A stretch of 64,000 nucleotides of DNA from Herpetosiphon giganteus (GTDB lineage: Bacteria; Chloroflexota; Chloroflexia; Chloroflexales; Herpetosiphonaceae), in the NCBI RefSeq assembly GCF_016907925.1, contig NZ_JAFBCZ010000027.1:18747-82746 (forward strand), in the 5' to 3' direction. Below the pieces are notes generated by a model. The model worked only from the letters and a program-made list of their open reading frames with translations, was not told the origin of the DNA and did not search any database. The first letter of the stretch is position 1; each line of letters opens with the position of its first letter. A program made the translations under genes and the position numbers. Shown here piece by piece: positions 52,724-60,942 of this stretch.

Positions 52724-53334
52724 GCCAGACTCCTTGCTCCAGACCAGATTATTCTATTCCTAGAATATTGATATACCAAATTGACTACATTAGCGGCTTT
52801 AGCAGCACACGAGGGTAGAAATTGGCTGCTTCGTTGATTAATTTAGATGCTTGAATTGCAGAAGATGATTGTTTGCGGCGATGCTGCTCTCAGTGCGCTT
52901 GATTATAGCATAGCTCACTTCGGCCCAAGCCCAATTTAATTGATAATCTGCTGCAAAAAAGTACTTTTTGATCCGTACTGAGCTAAATAGCCGCTTTTCG
53001 ATAAAACCTTACATTTTTAGCATCAGCATTATGCTAATTAATGGTTATTAATCAATTTAAATAATTAGGATATGAATATATGCAGATAATTGATTGCAGC
53101 AATTGCTTCAACGCTGTTGCCTAACCGAAGTTTAGCCCAAACAGTTTGCTAACAGCATAGTTGCGCTGGGTGCTGGAGCTTAAATTTTGTTAATTAAAAC
53201 CCTTGACAAATGTTTAAAAATCAGTTAAAGTCTTTGTAATTCCAATGAAATTATTTAGTAACCCTCTGAGTTGGCTAGCATTTTGGAACGCTCGTGACGG
53301 ATGAACTCTCGATAAGCACGAAGGAGTGACGATT
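52724..53334 (+). promoter_or_regulatory. AT-rich region with chitinase promoter
   Basis: No gene is visible in these 611 bp. TTGACA (53203-53208) and TAAAGT (53226-53231), 17 nt apart, make a good promoter about 100 bp before the chitinase start. The upstream 400 bp are strongly AT-rich, which may bind regulators or act as an UP-like region. Confidence 0.6.
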
Positions 53335-54900
53335 ATGAATGTGATCCATCGTCGTTTTCGGTTTCTAGCCTTTATCTTAATCCCCGTTCTTGTTATGCTG
53401 ATGGCCTTGAGTCAGCAAAAGGTTCAAGCTGCTGCTCCTGCATGGGATGGCAACAATCACGCCTACGCGATTGGTAATCGGGTAAGTTATGCTGGTGGCG
53501 AATATGAATGTATTCAAGCCCACACCTCATTGCCCAATTGGAATCCGGTTGATGTTCCGGCCTTGTGGCGCGCGGTTTCACCAAGCAATCCAACCGCAAC
53601 GCCGAATAACCCAACCGCAACCCCACGGCCTGCAACGGCCACTCCGCGACCTGCAACCGCAACGCCGCGACCAGGCACTGCAACGCCAACGCCAAACAAC
53701 CCAACCGCAACCCCACGCCCAGCAACTGCAACGCCTGTGTTGCCAACTGCAACCACCACCCCAGGCGGCGGCAAACGAATCATCGGCTACTTCGCCGAAT
53801 GGGGAGTCTACGGTCGCAACTATCATGTGCGCAACATCAAAACCAGCGGTTCAGCTGCCAAGTTGACCCACATCAACTACGCATTTGGCAATGTCGTCAA
53901 TAGCCGCTGCCAATTGGGCGACACCTACGCCGATTATGATCGAGCGTATAGCGCTGCTGAAAGCGTCGATGGCGTAGCCGACACCTGGGATACTGGCGTA
54001 TTGCGCGGCAGCTTCGGCCAATTGCGCAAGCTCAAAGCAGAATTCCCGCACTTGAAAGTGATGATCTCATTGGGCGGTTGGACGTGGTCGGCTGCATTCT
54101 CGGATGCTGCGTTGCCAGCAAACCGCGCTGCGTTCGTCAAATCATGTGTCGATTTGTTCATCAAGGATTCACGTTGGGCTGGCGTATTCGATGGCATCGA
54201 CATCGACTGGGAATACCCAGGTTCATGTGGCAACACCTGTAACTTCCGCCCAGAAGACACCCAAAACTTCACCGCCTTGTTGAGCGAATTCCGCAGCCAA
54301 TTGAATGCAGTTCGCCCAGGCTTGTTGTTGACGATTGCTGCGCCAGCAGACCCAGCGAAGATCGCTAAGATTCAAGTTGGCCAGATTCACCAATACCTCG
54401 ATTTCATCAACATTATGACCTACGACTTGCACGGCGCTTGGGAAGCCAACACCAACTTCCAATCAAACTTGTACTCAATCGCTGGCGATCCAGGCCCAAC
54501 CTACTCGGTTGATGCAGGTGTAAACGCTTGGTTGAACGGTGGAACTCCAGCCAATAAAGTTGTCGTTGGCGTACCATTCTACGGTCGCGGCTGGCAAAAT
54601 GTGCCAAGCACCAACAATGGCTTGTTCCAACCTGGCTCGGCTGCCCCAGCCACCTACGAAGCAGGCATCGAAGATTACAAAGTGCTCAAGACCAAAGGCT
54701 TGACCCGCTACTCAAATAGCGCTGCTGGCGCTGCTTGGCTCTACGGCAACGGCCAATTCTGGACCTACGATGACCCAGCGATTATGAAAGTCAAGACCGA
54801 CTATGTGAAAGCAAAGGGTCTTGGCGGCACGATGTTCTGGGAATTGAGCGGCGACACCACTGATGGCGAATTGATCAACTCACTCTATCAAGGTCGCTAG
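53335..54900 (+). CDS. Secreted GH18 chitinase with CBM5/12 domain
   Basis: A 521-residue exported enzyme. A signal peptide (about 1-33) is followed by a chitin-binding CBM5/12 domain (PAWDGNNHAYAIGNRVSY...LWRAV, about 34-80), a Pro-Thr linker of repeated PTATPRPATATP (about 85-145) and a GH18 catalytic domain. The catalytic motif FDGIDIDWEY has acid Glu293 and Asp289/Asp291. SxGG appears as SLGGWTWS. It cleaves chitin, useful for feeding on fungi or insect remains. The ATG at 53335 has AAGGAG eight bases upstream. Confidence 0.96.
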   Translation: MNVIHRRFRFLAFILIPVLVMLMALSQQKVQAAAPAWDGNNHAYAIGNRVSYAGGEYECIQAHTSLPNWNPVDVPALWRAVSPSNPTATPNNPTATPRPATATPRPATATPRPGTATPTPNNPTATPRPATATPVLPTATTTPGGGKRIIGYFAEWGVYGRNYHVRNIKTSGSAAKLTHINYAFGNVVNSRCQLGDTYADYDRAYSAAESVDGVADTWDTGVLRGSFGQLRKLKAEFPHLKVMISLGGWTWSAAFSDAALPANRAAFVKSCVDLFIKDSRWAGVFDGIDIDWEYPGSCGNTCNFRPEDTQNFTALLSEFRSQLNAVRPGLLLTIAAPADPAKIAKIQVGQIHQYLDFINIMTYDLHGAWEANTNFQSNLYSIAGDPGPTYSVDAGVNAWLNGGTPANKVVVGVPFYGRGWQNVPSTNNGLFQPGSAAPATYEAGIEDYKVLKTKGLTRYSNSAAGAAWLYGNGQFWTYDDPAIMKVKTDYVKAKGLGGTMFWELSGDTTDGELINSLYQGR

Positions 54901-54927
54901 GTTTCAAACTCATATCGGTGAGGCTGA

Positions 54928-54965
54928 ATGGCGCAAGCAGCAATGCTTGCGTCATTTGGTTTTTA
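54928..54965 (+). terminator. Intrinsic terminator of the chitinase gene
   Basis: ATGGCGCAAGCA (54928-54939) pairs with TGCTTGCGTCAT (54944-54955), one G-U pair and a 4-nt loop, followed by TTGGTTTTT. Confidence 0.85.
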
Positions 54966-54977
54966 GAAGATAAAATT

Positions 54978-55077
54978 CCCTCACCCCAACCCCGTGGTTT
55001 TGCACAATTCCTTTGGAACCAATTATCGGCTCCCCCTCGCCCGCGTTTTCGTGAGAGAGCGGGCGAGGGGGTGAGGG
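54978..55077. repeat. CCCTCACCCC dyad element, copy 4
   Basis: A 100-bp element from CCCTCACCCCAACCCC to GCGGGCGAGGGGGTGAGGG, directly behind the chitinase terminator. Inner sequence differs from other copies, so only the ends are conserved. Confidence 0.75.
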
Positions 55078-55147
55078 GACTTTATAATTTGCGGTATGCT
55101 TCTTGATTTAACCAGCCTAGCGTTTGTAGCTGGCAAGGAGTGGTGTG

Positions 55148-56008
55148 ATGGCCGCAGAGCATGCATTTGGCAATGAAGCTGCGCTTGGTGATGATGAATT
55201 ACCTGCGTATGCCCCAATGTTGCAAGCATTTCATCGAGCGTGTGCCGTTTCGTTGGTTGCAATTATCGATTCGTTGCCCTTGAACGATGGTATGGTGGTG
55301 CTGGATCTCGGCAGTGGCGATGGTTTTTATTCTGCCTTGCTGGCCCAACGGGTTGGCACGAGTGGCAAGGTTGTTGCCGCCGACGCTTCGCCCGCCTATT
55401 TGCATTTGGCCCAAAACGCAATTGGCGCAACGAAATATGCAGAGCGGGTCAGCTTTGAGCAGGTTGATATTCGCCAACTGCCATGGCCTGATGATCATTT
55501 TGATCTGGTTTGGTGTGCGCATAGTTTGTATAGCTTGCCCGAGCCGCAAGCAGCAATCGTCGAGTTGACGAGAGTAACAAAGCCTGGTGGCTGGGTGGCA
55601 ATTTTGGAAAACGATACGATGCATCATCATGTGTTGCCATGGCCGCCGGAGATTGAGCTAGCGATTCGCAATGCCCAATTGGCCAATATTGCCGATGAGC
55701 CGATTAAGCTGCAAAAATATGAGCTTGGACGTAATTTGCTGGGCTATTTTACCGATGCTGGCTTGATCGAATGCGCAATGCGTTCCTATACTATCGATCA
55801 CCAATATCCATTGAGCGTTGATGAACAAACATTTATGCACCACTATTTAGTAGATTTGCTACAACATGTTGATTCACAGCTTGAGCCAACCATGCTGGAC
55901 CACGTTGAAACCTTGATTGATCCAACACATCCTGACAGCATGTTCAACCAACCAAGCTTCTATTCAAACCATCTAGAATTGCTCGCACTAGGCCGTAAGC
56001 CTGCCTAA
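55148..56008 (+). CDS. Class I SAM-dependent methyltransferase
   Basis: A 286-residue methyltransferase. The SAM site is VVLDLGSGDGFYSALLAQRVG (motif I), AADASPAYL (motif II), FDLVWCAHSLYSLPE (motif IV) and TKPGGWVAILEND (post-II). The last 110 residues carry an added helical part of unknown use. This resembles UbiE/Methyltransf_11 enzymes on small molecules. The ATG at 55148 has AAGGAG seven bases upstream; a GTG three bases earlier is less likely. Confidence 0.92.
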   Translation: MAAEHAFGNEAALGDDELPAYAPMLQAFHRACAVSLVAIIDSLPLNDGMVVLDLGSGDGFYSALLAQRVGTSGKVVAADASPAYLHLAQNAIGATKYAERVSFEQVDIRQLPWPDDHFDLVWCAHSLYSLPEPQAAIVELTRVTKPGGWVAILENDTMHHHVLPWPPEIELAIRNAQLANIADEPIKLQKYELGRNLLGYFTDAGLIECAMRSYTIDHQYPLSVDEQTFMHHYLVDLLQHVDSQLEPTMLDHVETLIDPTHPDSMFNQPSFYSNHLELLALGRKPA

Positions 56009-56064
56009 ATGCTTGAGCGAGAGTGCTATACTGAGCATATTCTATCTTGGTGGAGGTTTGGATT

Positions 56065-57165
56065 ATGAGTAGTGTCCGAATTCGACGGTTGGCCAGCGCT
56101 GCCCGCCCACAAGGGATGGATTATGTGGTGCTGATGCCTGGGGCTAATTTACAGTATTTTACTGGCTTGAGCTTGCATTTAAGCGAGCGTTTGGCTTTGG
56201 CGTTAATTGCTGCCGATGCTCAGATCATTCATATTGTGTTGCCAGCCTTGGAGCAACCTCGTGCCTTAGCCGAATATAGCGGCGAGATTGCAGTGCGTTG
56301 GTTTCCATGGAGCGATGATGAAGGCCCGATGAATGCCTTGCGCAACGCTGCCGCTGGCCTGATTGGGCGCACGGTTGGCGTAGAATACACAACCATGCGG
56401 GTGCTGGAATTGCGCGCCTTAGAAGAAGTTGCCGGAATTCATAGCATTGATGCCAGCGCTGCAATTGCCAGCTTGCGCATGCAAAAAGGCAGCGACGAAA
56501 TTGAGTTGATGCGCGAGGCCGTGCGCATTGTCGAAGCTGGTCTGAAAACAGCAATCGAGGCGATTCAGCCGGGCCGAACCGAGCGCGAAATTGCCCGCAT
56601 TTGGGAAGAAGCAATGCAGGCTGCTGGTGGCGAAGGCCCATCGTTTGCCACAATTGTAGCGAGTGGCCCAAATAGTGCTAATCCGCATCACACCACGGGC
56701 GAGCGCCAAATTCAAACTGGCGATCTGGTGATTCTCGATGGCGGAGCGTTGTATCGTGGCTATTGCTCGGATATTACGCGTACGGTGAGCGTTGGCGAGC
56801 CAACAGAGCAACAACGCATGCTCTATGATACGGTTTTGGCTGCCAACCGGGCTGCCTGCGCTGGAGCCAAACCAGGCATGAGCGGCGCTCAAGTCGATCG
56901 CTTGGCACGCCAAGTGGTTGAAGATGCAGAATTAGGCCGCTATTTCATCCATCGTACTGGCCATGGCTTGGGCATGGAAATTCACGAACCGCCCTATATC
57001 GCCAGCACCAACACCGTGGCCTTGCCCATTGGCACAGTTTTTACGGTTGAGCCTGGCACGTATGTTGCCGGAATTGGCGGCGTGCGGATTGAAGATGATG
57101 TGCTGTTAACCGCCAATGGCGCAGAATGTTTGACCAACTTTCCACGGGAGCTGATTGTTAAATGA
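56065..57165 (+). CDS. M24 family Xaa-Pro aminopeptidase-like metallopeptidase
   Basis: A 366-residue peptidase of the Xaa-Pro dipeptidase/aminopeptidase type. After an N-terminal creatinase-like domain (about 1-130), the five metal ligands are in LDGGALYRGYCSDITR (two Asp), HRTGHGLGMEIHEPP (His), FTVEPGTYV (Glu) and VRIEDDVLLT (Glu). It removes residues ahead of proline in the cytoplasm. GGAGG lies eight bases before the ATG at 56065. Its stop overlaps a 43-residue membrane protein by ATGA, starting a four-gene run. Confidence 0.94.
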   Translation: MSSVRIRRLASAARPQGMDYVVLMPGANLQYFTGLSLHLSERLALALIAADAQIIHIVLPALEQPRALAEYSGEIAVRWFPWSDDEGPMNALRNAAAGLIGRTVGVEYTTMRVLELRALEEVAGIHSIDASAAIASLRMQKGSDEIELMREAVRIVEAGLKTAIEAIQPGRTEREIARIWEEAMQAAGGEGPSFATIVASGPNSANPHHTTGERQIQTGDLVILDGGALYRGYCSDITRTVSVGEPTEQQRMLYDTVLAANRAACAGAKPGMSGAQVDRLARQVVEDAELGRYFIHRTGHGLGMEIHEPPYIASTNTVALPIGTVFTVEPGTYVAGIGGVRIEDDVLLTANGAECLTNFPRELIVK

Positions 57166-57293
57166 TCGTGTTGGCACAAACTGTTGCCCAAGATCCGCCG
57201 CTGTGGGTTATGATTCTGGCGCTTGGCGTGGGCAATCTGGTGGGGATTGTGGGCATTTGGTGGTGGCGGCGACGTTCTGCCACTAGAAAGTAG
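57162..57293 (+). CDS. 43-residue single-pass membrane protein
   Basis: A short reading frame starting in the ATGA overlap with the peptidase gene and ending 3 bp before the next ATG. It encodes MIVLAQTVAQDPPLW, a membrane helix (about 15-34: VMILALGVGNLVGIVGIWWW) and a basic tail RRRSATRK. Overlap and tight spacing support translation. The topology should be N-outside, C-inside. Function unknown. Confidence 0.7.
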   Translation: MIVLAQTVAQDPPLWVMILALGVGNLVGIVGIWWWRRRSATRK

Positions 57294-57296
57294 CAT

Positions 57297-57803
57297 ATGC
57301 AAAAACGACGTGTTTCATTATGGACATTAGTCTTATTGGTTATTGGTTCGTTGGCGCTGCATGTTTGGACAATTAGCACGCTGTTTCAGGTGCGCTCAAC
57401 CGCTAGCCAACAACTAAGCCAATTACAAACTGCGCTTGATGAAGCACGTCGTGAGCCATTGGTCTATCAAGTGCCGATTAATCAAACTGTGCCGATCAAG
57501 CTTGATGTGCCAATCAATCAATCGTTGAATATTCCCATCAACACTTCAGTTAAAATCAAAGATACCATCGATTTGCCAGTTGATACTGGCTTTGGCTCAT
57601 TGACGATTCCCGTGCCAATTGATGTGACGATTCCAGTTTCGACCAATGTGCCGATTAGCTTCAACCAAACCGTGGCGATTTCGACCAGCGTGGCGGTTGA
57701 TTTGAATGTGCCGATTACGATTGACCTCAACCAAGCCCCATTTAACAGCTATCTTGATCGCTTGCAAAAAGCGCTCGCCGATGTAGCCGAGCAACTGAAA
57801 TAA
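57297..57803 (+). CDS. Membrane-anchored protein with repeated Pro-Ile-type strands
   Basis: A 168-residue protein. A basic start and membrane helix (about 8-30) lead to a short helix (TASQQLSQLQTALDEARRE), then about 90 residues of repeating VPI-x3-V-x-I or IPI units (VPIKLDVPI, LNIPINTSVKI, IPVPIDVTIPV, VPISFNQTVAI, VPITIDL), ending in a helix (YLDRLQKALADVAEQLK). The regular strand repeats suggest a beta-solenoid or elongated stalk outside the membrane. No family recognised. Its stop shares a base with the next start (TAATG). Confidence 0.8.
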   Translation: MQKRRVSLWTLVLLVIGSLALHVWTISTLFQVRSTASQQLSQLQTALDEARREPLVYQVPINQTVPIKLDVPINQSLNIPINTSVKIKDTIDLPVDTGFGSLTIPVPIDVTIPVSTNVPISFNQTVAISTSVAVDLNVPITIDLNQAPFNSYLDRLQKALADVAEQLK

Positions 57804-58111
57804 TGCTCTATCTGGCTTGCGCGGTCTATTGTGGTACCTTGGCGCTTGGCGCAAGCGTGCAATATTTGCACCTACGTTTGGGCCGTTGGCGTTGGCTGCA
57901 TCATGCGCTTTTTTTTGCCACCTGGCTTAGCACTGGTGCAGCCATAATTTGGGCTTGGTGGTATCAACTGGAACGTTGGTGGTTGGCAAGCTTAATCATG
58001 CCAATTCTGGCTTTATTTCCCTTGCGGCGCGCTAGCTCGCGTTGGCATCGTTGGCTGGGAATTAGCGGCTTGGGGGTTTGGGCCATGATTTTGGCCTTGG
58101 CCAGTGTTTAG
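57803..58111 (+). CDS. Small multi-pass membrane protein
   Basis: A 102-residue hydrophobic protein with three likely helices (about 1-20, 33-55 and 60-78 or 88-102), rich in Trp and Arg between them ([22 protein letters not shown]). It starts on the last base of the preceding stop. The end overlaps the stop codon of the converging glutamine-type ATPase gene. Function unknown. Confidence 0.75.
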   Translation: MLYLACAVYCGTLALGASVQYLHLRLGRWRWLHHALFFATWLSTGAAIIWAWWYQLERWWLASLIMPILALFPLRRASSRWHRWLGISGLGVWAMILALASV

Positions 58112-58866
58112 TGCAAAATCCGCGATAAAAACAGCTTGGTGCGTTCATGTTGCGGTGCGCCAAAGACTTGCTCAGGCGTGCCTTGCTCAACAATTGTGCC
58201 GCCATCCATAAAGACCACTTGATGCGCAGCCTTGCGCGCAAACCCCATTTCGTGTGAAACCACTACCATCGTCATGCCTTCGCGGGCGAGAGTCAACATC
58301 ACATCGAGCACTTCGTTAATCATCTCTGGGTCGAGGGCCGAGGTCGGCTCATCAAACAAGATGACTTTTGGTTGCATAGCCAACGAGCGCGCAATTGCCA
58401 CCCGTTGTTGTTGTCCGCCAGAAAGTTTGGGTGGATATTTGTTGGCTTGCTCGGGGATGCCAACTTTTTCGAGCAACCCTCGGGCAACTTTTTCGCTTTC
58501 GCTGCGTGAGCTTTTGCGCACTTTTTGCTGCGCCAAACAAATATTTTCCAATACCGTGAGATGCGGAAACAACTCAAAGCGCTGAAACACCATGCCCACT
58601 TCAGCGCGAATGGCGTTTAACTCGCGTTCTTGCGGCTTGACGTGCTTGCCATCGATGATAATTTCGCCTGCATCGGGCACTTCGAGGTGGTTGATACAGC
58701 GCAGTAAGGTCGATTTGCCCGAGCCAGAAGGCCCGACGATCATCAACACTTCGCCGCGATCAACCGTGAGGCTCACATCGTCTAAGGCGCGAAAATCGCC
58801 AAAAAACTTGCTAACATTGCTGATGCTGATCATTGGTTGGTTGGCAGTGGCAAGTTTAGTGGACAT
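58108..58866 (-). CDS. glnQ: Polar amino acid ABC transporter ATP-binding protein
   Basis: A 252-residue ATPase of the GlnQ family: Walker [10 protein letters not shown], signature LSGGQQQR, Walker [13 protein letters not shown] and His of VSHEMGFA. It energises uptake of glutamine, glutamate or a related polar amino acid through the permease gene that it overlaps by 11 bp. Last in the operon. Confidence 0.95.
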   Translation of the reverse strand: MSTKLATANQPMISISNVSKFFGDFRALDDVSLTVDRGEVLMIVGPSGSGKSTLLRCINHLEVPDAGEIIIDGKHVKPQERELNAIRAEVGMVFQRFELFPHLTVLENICLAQQKVRKSSRSESEKVARGLLEKVGIPEQANKYPPKLSGGQQQRVAIARSLAMQPKVILFDEPTSALDPEMINEVLDVMLTLAREGMTMVVVSHEMGFARKAAHQVVFMDGGTIVEQGTPEQVFGAPQHERTKLFLSRILH

Positions 58867-59659
58867 TGCTGCTCATCTTTCGTTGCAACCATTGCAGCAG
58901 CAATGACAGCACTAAAGTCATGGTCAAATAGAAGGCGGTCAAAATAAAATAGGTTTCTTCATATTTAAACGACGAACTAACCGAAAGCCGCGAAACTTGG
59001 GTAATTTCGCGCACGCCCAAGACCGAAACCAACGACGAATCTTTGAGAATGGCGATTAAATCGTTGCCCAAGGCTGGCAGCACATTCCGAAAGGCCTGCG
59101 GTAAGATGACATAACGCATAGCTTGGGCATGGGTCAAACCCAATGATCGAGCCGCTTCCATCTGGCCGCGACTGATCGATTCGATGCCTGCGCGGAAAAT
59201 TTCGGCAATATAGGCCGCGTAAATCAACACCAGCGCAATAATTGCCCGTGCAATCAGCGAGATTTTACTAGGATCAAGCCCCATACCTTTGGATAAAGCT
59301 GGCACAACCGCAAACGAGATTGTAAAGATCAGCACCAAAATCGGCACGCCACGAATAAATTCGATGTAGCCAATCGAGATGTTGCGTAGCAGAACATTGC
59401 GCGAAACCCGCCCCAGCCCCAGCAACAAACCCAAGATTAAGGCACAAATAAATGAAATACCTGTGACCATCAAGGTCGTGCCAAGCCCGGTCAGAATCGC
59501 TTCAAAGATGTTGGTGTATGCAGGGTCGCTGATAATTCGAAAGCCCATGTAGGCGATGATCAGGCCAATTGCGACCAGCCACCAGGGAAATGTGCGCCAA
59601 TTAAAGCGTTTGTTGGTTGGGGGTTGCAGCGAGGTTGAAGGCGGAAGGTCAGCAGCCAT
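58856..59659 (-). CDS. Polar amino acid ABC transporter permease
   Basis: A 267-residue His/Glu/Gln/Arg-type permease with five to six helices. The EAA loop for contact with the ATPase is [46 protein letters not shown] in the second helix region is also a family feature. AAGGAG lies four to five bases before the ATG. Confidence 0.94.
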   Translation of the reverse strand: MAADLPPSTSLQPPTNKRFNWRTFPWWLVAIGLIIAYMGFRIISDPAYTNIFEAILTGLGTTLMVTGISFICALILGLLLGLGRVSRNVLLRNISIGYIEFIRGVPILVLIFTISFAVVPALSKGMGLDPSKISLIARAIIALVLIYAAYIAEIFRAGIESISRGQMEAARSLGLTHAQAMRYVILPQAFRNVLPALGNDLIAILKDSSLVSVLGVREITQVSRLSVSSSFKYEETYFILTAFYLTMTLVLSLLLQWLQRKMSSNVH

Positions 59660-59742
59660 TCGGACTCCTTGTTGATCCAGAGGCGAGGATGAAATAACTC
59701 AGTGGTGCAGCCTGCGCCACACCACTGAAACGTTAATTGGGT

Positions 59743-60588
59743 TTATTCGGGCAATTTGAATTCGGCGCTGAAATATTTCTTTTCAAGCTCGGCCAATTTG
59801 CCATTTTCGCGCAGCGTTTTGAGGGCTGCATTGACTGGAGCAACCAAATCGCTGTTTTTGGGGAAGATGAAGCCCAATTCATCGCTCTTGATTGGGTCGC
59901 CAACCAACTTCAATTGGTCGCTGTTGTTGCCAACATAGCCTTGGCCAGCGGTTTCGTCCATAATTACCGCGTCAACATCGCCGTTGATCAAGGCAGCGAC
60001 GGCAAATGGGAAGGTTTCAAACCCTTGGATGCGGGCTTCTGGCAGCAAGCCTTTAGCGGTTTCGTAGTTGCTGGTGCCAGTTTGGGTGCCTAAACGGAAT
60101 TCGGTTTTGGCGAATTCATCCATGTTGGCGAAGCGGGTTTCGTCGCTGCGCACCAACAAGCGTTGGCTAATTTGAATATAGCCATCGGAGAAGGCCACTT
60201 GTTCGGCCCGTTCAGGGGTAATCGTAATCCCATCGGCAGCAGCGTCGAATTGACCAGCGCCGACCGCTTGGATCATGCCTTCCCATGAAGCTTCTTTGTA
60301 AACTGGTTTACAGTTTAATTCGGCACAAATCGCATTCCACGCGTCGTAGTCCCAGCCTTCGCCTTTGCCCGTTTGGGGGTTGATGTAGTTGAATGGTGGG
60401 TACAAGTTTTCGACGGCGATGGTTACTTCGCGGCCAGCAAGATCGATTTTGCCAGTTACGGGAGCCGTGGTTGAACCGGTGGTTGAGCCAGTCGTTGGCA
60501 CAGTCGTTGGGGTTGCTGCTTCCGAGCCACACGCTCCCAGCACGACCAACAGTAAGCTCAACAGAGCTACAAGATTGAGGCGTTTCAT
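59743..60588 (-). CDS. Polar amino acid ABC transporter substrate-binding lipoprotein
   Basis: A 281-residue lipoprotein (SBP_bac_3). The signal ends VLGACGSE with lipidated Cys20, then a Thr-rich spacer (TPTTVPTTGSTTGSTT) and the binding domain (VAVENLYPPFNYINPQTGKGEGWDYD, DAAADGITITPERAEQVAFSDGY, GTQTGTSNYE). It captures an amino acid for the permease encoded 83 bp downstream. The ATG at 60588 has AGGAGG nine bases upstream. Confidence 0.95.
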   Translation of the reverse strand: MKRLNLVALLSLLLVVLGACGSEAATPTTVPTTGSTTGSTTAPVTGKIDLAGREVTIAVENLYPPFNYINPQTGKGEGWDYDAWNAICAELNCKPVYKEASWEGMIQAVGAGQFDAAADGITITPERAEQVAFSDGYIQISQRLLVRSDETRFANMDEFAKTEFRLGTQTGTSNYETAKGLLPEARIQGFETFPFAVAALINGDVDAVIMDETAGQGYVGNNSDQLKLVGDPIKSDELGFIFPKNSDLVAPVNAALKTLRENGKLAELEKKYFSAEFKLPE

Positions 60589-60802
60589 CTGCAAGTTCCT
60601 CCTGATATAGAGTTGGTATTATACTCTCAATGGCTGGCTTGGTTTACAAGTTTTAGGCCAAAAATGTGATTAATTAGACTTTGGGCAGTGAATGAGATTA
60701 ACGCAGAGGCGCAGAGTTAAATGAATACTCTGCGCCTTTGCGTTAATGTTTATTGTTGTAAGAACTAATTGTACTGGTACATTGCATTAACCACCGTCTG
60801 AT
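60589..60802. repeat. Gap with ACGCAGAGGCGCAGAG inverted units
   Basis: AACGCAGAGGCGCAGAGTTAA (60699-60719) faces ACTCTGCGCCTTTGCGTTAA (60726-60745), an inverted pair that can fold into a long stem. No gene is visible. Confidence 0.6.
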
Positions 60803-60907
60803 GCCCTCACCCCCTAACCCCCTCGCCCGTCGAACGGGCGAGGGGAGTACCGACTCCGTGGTTCCCCCTCGCCCGCGTTCAGTGGGAGAGGGGCTGGGGG
60901 TGAGGGC
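60803..60907. repeat. CCCTCACCCC dyad element, copy 5
   Basis: A 105-bp imperfect palindrome from GCCCTCACCCCCTAACCCC to GGGGCTGGGGGTGAGGGC, with an inner hairpin CGCCCGTCGAACGGGCG (60824-60840). It lies between the amino acid transporter and the exporter gene. Confidence 0.8.
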
Positions 60908-60942
60908 ATGTCCTTGGTTGCCAATCTAATGAACCATTACAA

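Noticed and set aside
53590..53765. DNA minisatellite-like repetition
   Set aside because: It is explained by the Pro-Thr-Ala linker codons of the chitinase, a common feature of secreted glycosidases.
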